From: JACMLX01 sp040384325
GTDB taxonomy: Bacteria > Gemmatimonadota > Gemmatimonadetes > Gemmatimonadales > Gemmatimonadaceae
Assembly (NCBI GenBank): GCA_040384325.1
Contig: JAZKJL010000005.1
Location: forward strand, 558,001-622,000
Length of the DNA stretch: 64,000 nt
Direction: 5' to 3'
A model generated the notes under the pieces. It had not been told where the DNA came from. It did no database searches and saw only the letters and a list, made by a program, of their open reading frames with translations. Position 1 is the first letter of the stretch, and the number at the start of each line of letters is the position of its first letter. A program made the translations under genes and the position numbers. Below, in pieces: positions 51,803 through 60,400 of the stretch.

Positions 51803-53512
51803 ATGCCACGACATCCCGGACAGCTCGCACGCGGTACCAAGAAGCCATCGAATACACGGGGCACGGGCGACCTGCATTCAGCCGCATCTGACAGCACCAG
51901 TGTAGGGCCGCCACGACCGCGAGGCGAAATTGTGATCGGGCTCGTGGCACCTCTCGGTGCACCATTGACCGAGGTTGAAGAGGAGCTTCGCGCTGCTTTG
52001 CAGCGTCTGAACTACACACCAGCATTAGTCAATCTGATGTCTGGTGTCGTAACGGACCGCATCCGACGCCGGGAGAAGGCCAGCGAGTTTCATAGCAATC
52101 TGGCGAGAGCGTACGCACAGAAAATGTGGCTCGGAACGAAGCGCTGCGCCGATGCGGGACGTACGGATGCAATGGCGTTTATCGCTCTCGACGAAATCGC
52201 ACAGTCGCGCGCGCTGTATAATGCACGGCACGACAGACCTTCTGAGGCTCCGGTTCCTAGTCGTGTATACCTCATCCACCAGCTCAAGCGTCCAGACGAA
52301 GTGCGCGTCATGCGTGACATCTACGGCGACCGTTTTCTACTTGTTGCGGTATGGGCATCGCGGAGCGAGCGCATCAAGCGTCTGACGAAGTTGTTTGCTG
52401 GCGAACTGCTTGGCACCGATGATGCTCGGTTTGCGGCAGATGCGGAGAAGCTTGTGGATCGAGATGAGCGCGAGCGAAGTGCACCGGCTGATTCCGACCC
52501 GCAGTCGCACCATTTCGGCCAGAACGTCCGAGAAACGTTCCCGTTAGCTGACTTCTTCGTCGCGCACAGCGCCACTGGGTTGTGGCGGAACGCGGTGCAT
52601 CGCTTTGTGGACGCGCTTCTGGGAAGCCCGACGTGCAGCCCGAGTCACGATGAAGTTGGGATGAACCTTGCCTACTCAGCGGCGCTGCGAAGCGCGTCAC
52701 TTGCCAGGCAGGTCGGTGCCGCAATCTGCGCGCCTGATGGTTCCGTCATTAGCACTGGGATGAACGAAGTCCCTCGTCCCGGTGGAGGCGCGTACTGGAC
52801 AGGTGATATCCCGGACGACAGAGACATTGTCGTCGGTGTCGATGCGAGCAATGCATTTCGCATTGGACTCGTTCTCGACATGCTGCAGCAGCTCCAGTCG
52901 CGTGGTTGGTTCCGTGCAAAGTACACAAAGCTAGACGAGCTTGCGTTGCTGTCCGCCGCTCGAGAGGAAGGTGCGGCTCCTGACCTGCTCGGGAATCTAC
53001 GAGTCATGGATATTCTGGATCATATGCGTGCGATGCATGCGGAACAGGCAGCAATCGCGGGTGCTGCGCTTCGGGGAGTTGCCGTTGCAGGCGCAACCCT
53101 TTACGTCACGACATATCCTTGCCACGAATGTGCTCGACTCATCCTCGGAGCAGGCATCGGCCGCGTCGTCTACGTCGAACCCTACGCAAAGAGTCGGGCG
53201 CGTGAGCTGTATCCTGCTGGCATCACCGATGAACTTCCGAACGATCACAGCGTCGACAATCGCATTCCGTTTGTGCCGTTCTTCGGTGTTGCGCCGCGGG
53301 CCTATCGTCGTGTGTTCGAATGGGGTAGCAGGAAGACAGCAGGCGGAGCGCTAACAGCGTGGGGTCCGAACACAGCGTTTCTTAAGGGTGCCTCAGAGTA
53401 TGAGGGGTACATCAGCAATGAACAGCAGGCGCGAGATCGATATTTGAGTGACGTACATCAGCGGACGCTGCAGCGACGAGGTGTTCCCACTCGCGGAAGT
53501 CGGGAAGCCTGA
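51803..53512 (+). CDS. Anti-phage dCTP/dCMP deaminase (AvcD-like)
   Basis: A 569-residue protein. An N-terminal P-loop-like domain (IVIGLVAPLGAPLTEVEEEL near 42-62, degenerate) is joined to a C-terminal deoxycytidylate deaminase: His412-Ala-Glu414 (HAEQAAIAGA) and PCHEC with Cys440 and Cys443 are the zinc site and catalytic Glu. Proteins of this architecture deplete dCTP during phage infection and stop replication. The start ATG 51803 is the first one with a plausible N-terminus. A small unknown gene follows. Confidence 0.88.
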   Translation: MPRHPGQLARGTKKPSNTRGTGDLHSAASDSTSVGPPRPRGEIVIGLVAPLGAPLTEVEEELRAALQRLNYTPALVNLMSGVVTDRIRRREKASEFHSNLARAYAQKMWLGTKRCADAGRTDAMAFIALDEIAQSRALYNARHDRPSEAPVPSRVYLIHQLKRPDEVRVMRDIYGDRFLLVAVWASRSERIKRLTKLFAGELLGTDDARFAADAEKLVDRDERERSAPADSDPQSHHFGQNVRETFPLADFFVAHSATGLWRNAVHRFVDALLGSPTCSPSHDEVGMNLAYSAALRSASLARQVGAAICAPDGSVISTGMNEVPRPGGGAYWTGDIPDDRDIVVGVDASNAFRIGLVLDMLQQLQSRGWFRAKYTKLDELALLSAAREEGAAPDLLGNLRVMDILDHMRAMHAEQAAIAGAALRGVAVAGATLYVTTYPCHECARLILGAGIGRVVYVEPYAKSRARELYPAGITDELPNDHSVDNRIPFVPFFGVAPRAYRRVFEWGSRKTAGGALTAWGPNTAFLKGASEYEGYISNEQQARDRYLSDVHQRTLQRRGVPTRGSREA

Positions 53513-53675
53513 TCGCGCCACGTGTGCGCGGTATGGGCCCCCCGAGCGCGCCATCTTAGACTGTGGCACGGGTAGCTGCCGTGCTCAGCGCAGTGAGCCG
53601 GGCTGCCGGTTGGCCTACCGCACGAGTAGACTCGTGCGGAGCATACGACTGAGTATCCAGACGTCAGGAGGAAGC

Positions 53676-53855
53676 GTGACCTACACAGAGTGGCTTGAAC
53701 AGTTTACCCGCCGCATCGAACAAGAAAAGGAGCGTTGGCCGGAGTGGATGAAGCACACGGCGGAGGAGTATCGCAGCCTCTCGGAGCAAAAAAAACCTGC
53801 GAGTGTGGGTACCAAGAAGTTGTCGCCTGCTTCGTCTCGTTCCCGTACGCGATAA
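53676..53855 (+). CDS. Small charged protein
   Basis: A 59-residue gene starting GTG at 53676 after a perfect AGGAGGA site. The product (YTEWLEQFTRRIEQEKERWP, then KHTAEEYRSLSEQKKP) is amphipathic and highly charged. A run of eight A residues near 53789 could slip. It is transcribed after the deaminase gene and might belong with it. Confidence 0.6.
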   Translation: MTYTEWLEQFTRRIEQEKERWPEWMKHTAEEYRSLSEQKKPASVGTKKLSPASSRSRTR

Positions 53856-54120
53856 TCCGCTGAATGGTGATGCCGATACGGCGGCGGTTGTGTCCTATAC
53901 GCTCATCCGCAATGCTCCCTGACAATGCAATGACTGTCAGTCGTCAGACGCTAGCCAACACGGCCTCGCCCCTAGTGCATGGTGGCTTTGGTGCTCGGCA
54001 AGGCGACAGCCATCTAAGGCGATCATCGATGCGTGGTATGATAAGTATCGGCTGATCGAAGTGCTCGGGCGGAAGAGGCTTGGCGCACTCGAAGTGACCA
54101 GGCCTCGGGCTGTCTCCGAG
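53856..54120. other. Gene-poor stretch
   Basis: About 265 bases between the small charged protein and the HAD gene. A protein-like string (KAIIDAWYDKYRLIEVLG, frame running over 54024-54080) might be the end of a decayed gene, but no start or full frame is found. Confidence 0.35.
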
Positions 54121-54819
54121 TTACGAAGGGGCCGCAGCCTCAAGCGCATGCAGCACCGCCGAGGTGTCACTGTAGTCGTGGATCACCGTCTTCGCTCCGG
54201 CGTCCCGGAGCCGCGCCGCGCCGCTGCCGACGCCACGACCGACAAACGGCACGCCCAGCTCGCGAGCGACAGCGATGTCCCAGACGCCATCGCCGATGAG
54301 AACGACGCGGTCGAAGGAACTGGCGGATGTGTGTCCGTCTACCCGGTAGCACGCCCGCTCGAGCGCGGTCCGGAACACCGCCACGCGGGCGGGCCCGTCC
54401 TCAGACGTCGCGAGCACCAAGTGGGCGGCACGGAGCCCGGCGCTGCGCAGCTTGAATAGCGCGGCCCGGCGCCAGGCACCGGTGGCCAGCACCGGCATCC
54501 AGCCCAGGCGGGGCAGGTCGGCGAGCAGCTGCGCGGCACCCCGAACCGACTGGATCGGTGCCTGTCGACACGCCTCGCTCAAGCCAGCTACGAAGTGCTC
54601 GACGGTCCGCGCGAGCGCTGCGGGTGAGGGCTGCGAGCGTGTGGCTCGTTCGTAGGCCTCACACGCGATGCCCTGATCGGTCACGTGCTGATATCTGCTC
54701 CAATCCTGGTCGATGTTGTCGAGCCCCAGACCGGTGTGCAACGCGTGCACGAAGCAGGCATCCTCGGTCGCTGTGTTGTCGAGCAGCGTGCCGTCGATAT
54801 CGAAGATCGCGAGGTTCAC
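54121..54819 (-). CDS. HAD-family phosphatase
   Basis: A 232-residue HAD hydrolase of the phosphoglycolate-phosphatase type. The nucleophile motif is FDIDGTLLDNTATEDACF (Asp7 and Asp9), the second motif LATGAWRRAALFKLRSAG, the fourth DRVVLIGDGVWDIAVA. The start GTG 54819 overlaps the stop of the preceding gene by four bases, so the pair is coupled. The physiological phosphate ester is unknown. Confidence 0.85.
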   Translation of the reverse strand: MNLAIFDIDGTLLDNTATEDACFVHALHTGLGLDNIDQDWSRYQHVTDQGIACEAYERATRSQPSPAALARTVEHFVAGLSEACRQAPIQSVRGAAQLLADLPRLGWMPVLATGAWRRAALFKLRSAGLRAAHLVLATSEDGPARVAVFRTALERACYRVDGHTSASSFDRVVLIGDGVWDIAVARELGVPFVGRGVGSGAARLRDAGAKTVIHDYSDTSAVLHALEAAAPS

Positions 54820-55520
54820 GTGCGCGTGGAGTCTGTGGTTTGAGGCCGGCGGTGTGGACAGGCTACACCGCTGAATTCAGAAGCGGCGCGAGGGGCCGTG
54901 CTCAAGCGCATCGTAACCACATCACGACCGTCTCCCTGACTGGGGCGCGAGTCCGTGATGGCGGACGTTGCGCGCAGAGTGTCGAGATGCCAACGCGCCC
55001 CGTAACTGCCAAGTAGACCCTTTAGCATCGCGTCGTGCTCCTCCGCGCGAATCGCTGGGTCGCCCGTGCGGTGCTCATGCAGCGCTGACACGTGTCGGAA
55101 CGCGGCGAGCTTGGCGGCGATCCAGGCCTCGCGGCGTGCGCTCGGTGCCGTGCCGGTCTGCAGGAGCGGCGTTGGGTTGTCCGGAGCGTCCGGAGTGAAC
55201 AGCCCCAGCACCTCAGGAAGCGTCCACCGCCGCCCAGCGAAGTAGGTGCAGTCGCCGTCCGGCATTTCGATGTAACTCGTCGTCGGGTCGACCACGCCGG
55301 CGTCGCGTTCGAGCCAGGCGTGATCGAATTGGAGGCCACTGCGGACCACGACCACGCCTTCCACATATGTGGCGTTGGGGAAGCGTGGGAGGGCGCACAG
55401 GGCATTGTGGTAGCAGCAGCCGTCCGGTGCCCGGACGGCCCGGGCGAGGCGTTGGGAGGTGGCCGGGTCCACGCAGGTGGGTGCGGCAAGCTCGGGATCG
55501 AGGAGGGGAAGCACAGACAT
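54816..55520 (-). CDS. Papain-like (Cys-His-Asp) hypothetical protein
   Basis: A 234-residue protein. DGCCYHNALCALPRF, then FDHAWLERDAGVVDPT supplies a Cys, a His and an Asp in the order of a papain/NlpC-type active site, with the DPT signature. It is unusually Cys-rich and probably acts on a peptide, amide or thioester. It is first in a two-gene operon with the HAD phosphatase. Confidence 0.6.
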   Translation of the reverse strand: MSVLPLLDPELAAPTCVDPATSQRLARAVRAPDGCCYHNALCALPRFPNATYVEGVVVVRSGLQFDHAWLERDAGVVDPTTSYIEMPDGDCTYFAGRRWTLPEVLGLFTPDAPDNPTPLLQTGTAPSARREAWIAAKLAAFRHVSALHEHRTGDPAIRAEEHDAMLKGLLGSYGARWHLDTLRATSAITDSRPSQGDGRDVVTMRLSTAPRAASEFSGVACPHRRPQTTDSTRT

Positions 55521-55670
55521 TGGCGAACTCTTGCCGCGGTGCGACGGATGAGGGGTCCACCCAGTCTAGGACAGTCAGCGGCGGTCGCCGGGCGACAGTC
55601 GTCATGCTCATGCCAGCCCTACGTCGTCAGCGTCGCATCGGCGCGACGACGGCCGCACATCTGGGTTGCC

Positions 55671-56750
55671 TCAAAGCAGTAGGCTGCCTGCCGTTGCCGT
55701 CGCAGGAACTGAGGACGACGTGAGCAGCGTCGCGGCGAGCGCACGCGCCTCTAGTGTCCACCGGGCAAGTCGCTCCGCGAGGTGGGCAAGATATTCCGTG
55801 AACTCAAACGGCGTTGACGCGAGTGCCGCAAAGACGCTGAGCCAGTGGCGCTCTTCAGTCGAGAACGCGGACCACAGGCTCCCGATCACATCTGGGGACG
55901 TCTGTGCCACGTGTCGCCAATCCTCAGCAGCAATTGTTGAGACGATGGGTGCAGTGACGGATGAATTCCTCAGGACATGCTCAACGGCCTCGAGGCGTAT
56001 CCACTCGTCTGTGTCCGGCGTGTTCACGAGCGCGAATGCTTGCGCGAGCTCTTCACGCCGAAGCCGCGCGTTTTGGAGTAATGCCGTGACGGTAACTGGA
56101 TGCTCCGCGTGCAGTGCGCGCACCGCAGCCTGGAAGTCAGCCTGCTTCATGCAGGCCGGCAGGTCCCACGGCAGAAGGCCGTCGCCAAGGAAACTGCAGC
56201 CAATTTTGCTGCGCATAGATGCATCGCGCAAAACGAGGCGTGCCAGCACTGCATCTGACCCCAACTCTTGCCCTACCCACTGCACGCACATTTCCCAGAG
56301 ATTCCGAAAGCCGCGGGTGCGTGTCTCGTGCCCACCGGCTTCTAAGAGAGGAATCATGGCGTCACGAAAGAGCGCGAGCACACTCGGGTGCGTGTTGCCG
56401 CCGTGAATCAGCAGCATGAGGGTAAACGGGGTCGCGACCTCGCCGAGCACAAAGGACAGTGAGGCGTGTGTTTGCGTCGCAGGCCAGGCGTGGTACGCCA
56501 TGTGCAGCGGTATCGCGAAGACGGGCGGTGCAATTTGGTGCGTGCGCTTCTTCGCCACGTAGTACGGACCGGTGAGCTGCGCAGCTACCCGTAGCCCGAA
56601 CAGGACCTCGTCTCGGGTAACGATGCGCTCTGTCGAGGAGCGCGTCGGGATCGCGAGGACAAACGGTGCCAGCTCTTCGGCGAGAGGGGGCTCCGGTTTA
56701 TGACGAGGGCGGCGCATGGCGAGGCAGAGTTCGAGGGCGGCGGTGGACAC
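55671..56750 (-). CDS. Helical hypothetical protein
   Basis: A 359-residue, mostly helical protein (LTGPYYVAKKRTHQIAPPVF, then LRREELAQAFALVNTPDTDE and ARRLARWTLEARALAATLL-type repeats) without a recognisable catalytic motif. The 5' end overlaps the start region of the divergent XRE gene by 35 bases, so the two promoters interfere or are shared. Family unknown. Confidence 0.55.
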   Translation of the reverse strand: MSTAALELCLAMRRPRHKPEPPLAEELAPFVLAIPTRSSTERIVTRDEVLFGLRVAAQLTGPYYVAKKRTHQIAPPVFAIPLHMAYHAWPATQTHASLSFVLGEVATPFTLMLLIHGGNTHPSVLALFRDAMIPLLEAGGHETRTRGFRNLWEMCVQWVGQELGSDAVLARLVLRDASMRSKIGCSFLGDGLLPWDLPACMKQADFQAAVRALHAEHPVTVTALLQNARLRREELAQAFALVNTPDTDEWIRLEAVEHVLRNSSVTAPIVSTIAAEDWRHVAQTSPDVIGSLWSAFSTEERHWLSVFAALASTPFEFTEYLAHLAERLARWTLEARALAATLLTSSSVPATATAGSLLL

Positions 56751-57306
56751 CGCCAGCCTAGGGGGGGCAGTGGGCCTGACGCGGCGAACTCGTTTTGTCC
56801 CGCGCCCCCCTCGGGTGTGCGCTCCCGGTCCACCTCAACGGCATCTTGGGAATCGAGCGCTCGGCTCGCGTACCGCCGGAGACCTCGCGCTGTTCGCCTA
56901 CCGCGTTCGGACCGAGCGGGAGCGGCAGGGCGAGGAGCAGCGGGACTTCGTCGAGGGGTCGGGCATCTCCCAGCAGGCCCTCTCCGAGTGGGAGCGTGGG
57001 GTCCGGGTCCACATCACCACCGAGATGCTGTACCTCGCGGCGCGCCTGACCGGCCTGCACATCCGCGAGCTCATGGCGCGGTCGACCAGCGCCCACACCG
57101 CCGAGCGGCGGGTGTTCTCTACGGCGGCTCCCTGCGGACAAAGGACCGCGCGCGCGGTCCGTGCGCCCCTATTTGCGGCGAGCTCGACAGCAATAGTAAA
57201 CATCAGATACGCGGGAGAACTATGTGTAATTCCTATTCGAACTTGCCTCGTCGTCGGTCGTTTCTCGGAGCAGAATAGACACAGCGTGCGTTTCATGTAT
57301 GCTTGA
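56716..57306 (+). CDS. XRE-family HTH protein, coupled to a MOSC gene
   Basis: A protein of up to 196 residues. The HTH core is GISQQALSEWERGVRVHITT, with TEMLYLAARLTGLHIREL as the following helices; the N-terminal 60 residues are low-complexity and may not be translated, so the true start may be later. Its stop overlaps a TTG start of the MOSC gene (TTGA), which supports coupling. It probably represses its own operon. Confidence 0.65.
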   Translation: MARQSSRAAVDTASLGGAVGLTRRTRFVPRPPRVCAPGPPQRHLGNRALGSRTAGDLALFAYRVRTERERQGEEQRDFVEGSGISQQALSEWERGVRVHITTEMLYLAARLTGLHIRELMARSTSAHTAERRVFSTAAPCGQRTARAVRAPLFAASSTAIVNIRYAGELCVIPIRTCLVVGRFSEQNRHSVRFMYA

Positions 57307-58103
57307 CACAGATCGCCTCCCTCCACTGCCCTCGCTCATTGCCCTCACATTTCCGGACGTCCGTTGTTGGCTCTGGTAGCGCTCACGAGCGCGCCAGACA
57401 CTCGTGGACGGTCAAGGGTGCTGTGTCAGACACGTGGTTGCGTCCGACAAAACACGTGCCGCCAGCCCGCCAGCAAAGCGTGCGTGCTATTGCGGGAGTG
57501 GGACTTGTCGGGGACTGCCACGCTGAGCCACGGTCGCCGCGGCAGATACTTCTCGCGAGCACCGGCGTCTATCAACGCCTGGGCCTCGCGCCAGCAACGC
57601 TGCGAGAATCGGTTACGCTCAATGCGGACCCGAGCGTATGGCCCTCTGGAAGCCTTGTCGCACTTGGGCCGGAGGTTGTCTTGCGCGTCATGTTTCGCTG
57701 TGAGCCGTGCGCAAGACTCAATGCCTACCGACCGGGGCTTCACCGGGCTGTCGGATCGGATCGAGGTCTTTTGGCTCGGGTAATACGAGGTGGCACTATC
57801 AACGTTGGCGATACCGTTGCGCTGAGTCCGCCCATCTTCCGCGCTTGGTCGGATGCGTGGGAGGATCGTCTCGTCGACGTTGTGCGGAGTATACCGTCTA
57901 CTGAAGTCACGGACTTTCTTACCCTCGCGAAGCTCATCGGCGTCGCATCGGCCTATTGCAGAGTGTTTCCACGTTCACTTGAGAAGCACGGTGCGCTTCG
58001 CGCGCGCGTTGTGGCAGGCGCGTCTCTTCTTGGGCAAGCACCGTGGTCCGGCGACACACTCTTCGCTGATGAGCTGGCGACCGAGACTCTTATCGGTGCG
58101 TGA
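57303..58103 (+). CDS. MOSC-domain protein in a defence-like operon
   Basis: A protein of up to 266 residues. The MOSC fold covers about residues 35-180: GVGLVGDCHAEPRSPRQILL is the conserved GDxH-type loop, then FRCEPCARLNAYRPGLHRAV with the sulphur-carrier cysteine region and IRGGTINVGDTVAL. MOSC domains move sulphur or bind molybdenum cofactors. The extra 80 C-terminal residues are unusual. Start TTG 57303 overlaps the XRE stop; GTG 57423 is the alternative. Confidence 0.75.
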   Translation: MTQIASLHCPRSLPSHFRTSVVGSGSAHERARHSWTVKGAVSDTWLRPTKHVPPARQQSVRAIAGVGLVGDCHAEPRSPRQILLASTGVYQRLGLAPATLRESVTLNADPSVWPSGSLVALGPEVVLRVMFRCEPCARLNAYRPGLHRAVGSDRGLLARVIRGGTINVGDTVALSPPIFRAWSDAWEDRLVDVVRSIPSTEVTDFLTLAKLIGVASAYCRVFPRSLEKHGALRARVVAGASLLGQAPWSGDTLFADELATETLIGA

Positions 58104-58175
58104 GTCTTGCAGTGTGCAGTTCAGGTGCGGCACGTTCGCGCGCCCAACCATATACTCAGAGACGTGGAGACACCA

Positions 58176-58412
58176 ATGACCGATCAGCAAAACAGTGTGT
58201 TGTCGGAGGAAAGCGTCGGCATCCGTCACGCGATGGCAGACTTTTTCCGAACCGAGGCCGTCAAGTCAACGACAATTGAAAGTCACGGGGCGCGCCTGCT
58301 GGTCACGAAGGGACGTCGTTTTGGCAATGAACCTGCGACGGCAGACGTCGTGGTCGAGTATCCGGTCGTTCCAACCAGGCTAGAAGACGACGCCGACACG
58401 TGGCTTCGCTAA
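58176..58412 (+). CDS. Small hypothetical protein
   Basis: A 78-residue protein starting ATG 58176 with GGAG upstream. The strand-rich stretch (STTIESHGARLLVTKGRRFG, then TADVVVEYPVVPTRLEDDAD) resembles a small beta-rich fold. It sits between the MOSC gene and a larger unknown gene with spacings of 72 and 27 bases, so the three form one transcript. Confidence 0.6.
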   Translation: MTDQQNSVLSEESVGIRHAMADFFRTEAVKSTTIESHGARLLVTKGRRFGNEPATADVVVEYPVVPTRLEDDADTWLR

Positions 58413-58439
58413 CGCTCCTTCCTCGCACATTTTCTATCA

Positions 58440-59345
58440 TTGTCTGCGTCCGACGCTGTTTCGCCAAAGGTGACGACCCACGAAGGGCATACCGCCGCGC
58501 CGAATCCGGCCCGAATCAAACCTCAGCGATCCGTAAAGCGAGCGGTTGGTCACAGCGACTCGCGCCCGTTCTCATCGTTTGATGACTATGCCGAGTGGGT
58601 CGTAGCCCTCGGTCGGGCCGAATGTGTTGCAGATGTACGCACCAAGCATAAAGATCTGTGGGGCGCGCTACTGATGGAGTGGTATGCCCAAGGACAGCTC
58701 GCGTGCGTCTTTGCCCAAGTGCTGGCGCGCAATATGTCGGAAGCTGAGATTTGGCCAACTGTTGTCGTAAGTGGCTCATGGACTGCAGAGATGGTCACGG
58801 CGACCGTGGATGCTGCGGCAGAGGAAGGCGCTGAAGTGATACAGTTACTGTTCGCGTGCGAAGGCACAGTCGAGGACGCGATCAGTATTACGACACGCCT
58901 CGCAGCACATCCGCGCTGGGCAAGTGCAGACCGCGGATGGCTTGAAGGCGAAAGCGGCGATTCGGTGCAGATCGGGTTGCAGTGGATTTCATCTGACAAT
59001 ACTTACGAATCGTGGGTGCTCGGAATTGCGCCATTCGAGACAATGCCGTTCACGCGCCGTTGGATTGGTGCGCCCTTCATTGCCTTGGTACTGCGGCCGA
59101 CACCGCCAGCCACGGAGCGCGCGGAAGCGCCCATCGGAGATAGTGGCCTGCCGTCTGCACACCTGGCGCACGTTGACGACACGTTAGGTGCGGACTCGGT
59201 AAAGCGCTTAAAGTGGACCGAGGGAACGCGCCGCGCCAAACGTGCACTCATCAGCCCAGATCCACTCTCGAGAGCCCGCGCAAAGGTGACCTTTGCTTTG
59301 CCAGCATGGGCAGGTGCTTCGCTCATCAACCCCAGTGTCGAGTGA
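58440..59345 (+). CDS. Hypothetical protein of the MOSC operon
   Basis: A 301-residue protein. After a polar N-terminus, residues 45-220 form an alpha/beta region (FDDYAEWVVALGRAECVADV, then GALLMEWYAQGQLACVFAQV and QIGLQWISSDNTYESWVLG). A Lys/Arg-rich tail (EGTRRAKRALISPDPLSRAR) ends the protein. Family unknown. It is last in the MOSC operon. The TTG start at 58440 is not certain. Confidence 0.55.
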   Translation: MSASDAVSPKVTTHEGHTAAPNPARIKPQRSVKRAVGHSDSRPFSSFDDYAEWVVALGRAECVADVRTKHKDLWGALLMEWYAQGQLACVFAQVLARNMSEAEIWPTVVVSGSWTAEMVTATVDAAAEEGAEVIQLLFACEGTVEDAISITTRLAAHPRWASADRGWLEGESGDSVQIGLQWISSDNTYESWVLGIAPFETMPFTRRWIGAPFIALVLRPTPPATERAEAPIGDSGLPSAHLAHVDDTLGADSVKRLKWTEGTRRAKRALISPDPLSRARAKVTFALPAWAGASLINPSVE

Positions 59346-59639
59346 GCTAGCGATTGCGTCGTTGCTCAGTGATCACGGTGTTCCTTTCAGACAGCGCGGA
59401 AGGGAGCGGCGCGGCGGCGGCGGCGCTCAAGTGCGCGAGCAATCTGATGATTTACGTGGTGAGCACTAACGGCATTCAATCGTACGCGGATGGGCCGGAT
59501 CGCGTGCAGATCACACCGGGATTCCAGTGGCACGGTGATTAGCTGGCGCCGTCTCGAAGTACCCTCGCGGAGAGCCCCGCCATGACAGCTTGGGACCGCT
59601 CTCCATATAGAGCGGACTGGCATTTTCTGCCCCAAGTCA
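59346..59639. other. Gene-free stretch after the MOSC operon
   Basis: About 290 bases with no convincing frame. A hairpin-like pair, GCACTAACGG and its partial complement, is seen but is weak. Confidence 0.3.
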
Positions 59640-59849
59640 TCAAAGGCTGGAAGTAGCCCCGTATAGCGTGAGCACCGTGAATGTCTGATTCTGAATCGGC
59701 TTCTTCTTTCGACGCATCGTCGGCTGCGCATGCAGGTGCCGCACACCCATCAGCATTTCCTCATACGTCATTTCGCGGTAAGCCATAAAACGATATGTGA
59801 CATTGCGCGCTTCATCACGGATCGTATTTGCTACTTCAGGTAACCGCAT
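59640..59849 (-). CDS. Small basic hypothetical protein
   Basis: A 69-residue protein starting ATG 59849 with GGAG seven bases upstream. The composition (RLPEVANTIRDEARNVTYRF, then HLHAQPTMRRKKKPIQNQTF) is that of a compact basic protein with A/T-richer codons than its neighbours. It is not recognised. Confidence 0.55.
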   Translation of the reverse strand: MRLPEVANTIRDEARNVTYRFMAYREMTYEEMLMGVRHLHAQPTMRRKKKPIQNQTFTVLTLYGATSSL

Positions 59850-60000
59850 CGTTGCTCCAAGGACTTAGAGGACCGTCGCCCGACGAAGACAATACAAGTA
59901 TCATTGCGTCGACGACGGTAGCGTGGTGTGTGCGAACACCACGGACACACCGCGCCGTATGCTGTGATTATACCCTAAGCGTGACGTCTGTGCGCAGGCA

Positions 60001-60237
60001 CTATTTCGCGCGCTGCGAGAGAGTGCTTGCCGCTGCAGACTTTTCCGTCGGCGATGAAAGAGGGTTGCGAAGTACGCTTGATGCAGCAGAAGCTGCCCGT
60101 GCACTACTTGTCTCGCGCGCGGCCTGATGTTGCGTCAGTGCGCTCGCGGCTGCGGACCGTTCCGCCCGCGTCGAAGACCGATTCGCAAGGATGCTTCCTG
60201 CCTTCGACGCCACACTGGCACTAGTTCCCTTTTTCAT
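60001..60237 (-). CDS. Tandem SVASKA-repeat small protein
   Basis: A 78-residue protein made of two copies of one helical unit: GTSASVASKAGSILANRSST with RAERSAAASALTQ, then SARAASAASSVLRNPLSSPT with EKSAAASTLSQR. Single-unit forms are widespread small proteins of unknown role, often near mobile DNA. ATG 60237 (GGGAG upstream) is preferred to 60243. Confidence 0.75.
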   Translation of the reverse strand: MKKGTSASVASKAGSILANRSSTRAERSAAASALTQHQAARETSSARAASAASSVLRNPLSSPTEKSAAASTLSQRAK

Positions 60238-60400
60238 GTGCATGCTCCCAGAATGAAATGTTAGACTGCAAAACATCGAAGCGTGTTGATGACACAGACG
60301 GCCGACACGCACTGGAACTACGGGACTACACACGGACCGATAAATACTTCAGGACGAGAATGGCAGACCAGTTCTGGACGCATCGTAGAACACATCGCGA

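Noticed and set aside
54024..54120. Decayed gene end (IDAWYDKYRLIEVLG string)
   Set aside because: Only one protein-like string is visible; there is no start, no full frame and no family match.
56700..57278. 192-codon plus-strand frame overlapping the XRE gene
   Set aside because: It reads the same DNA in the wrong frame. The HTH helices are only in the frame of the 56716-57306 gene.
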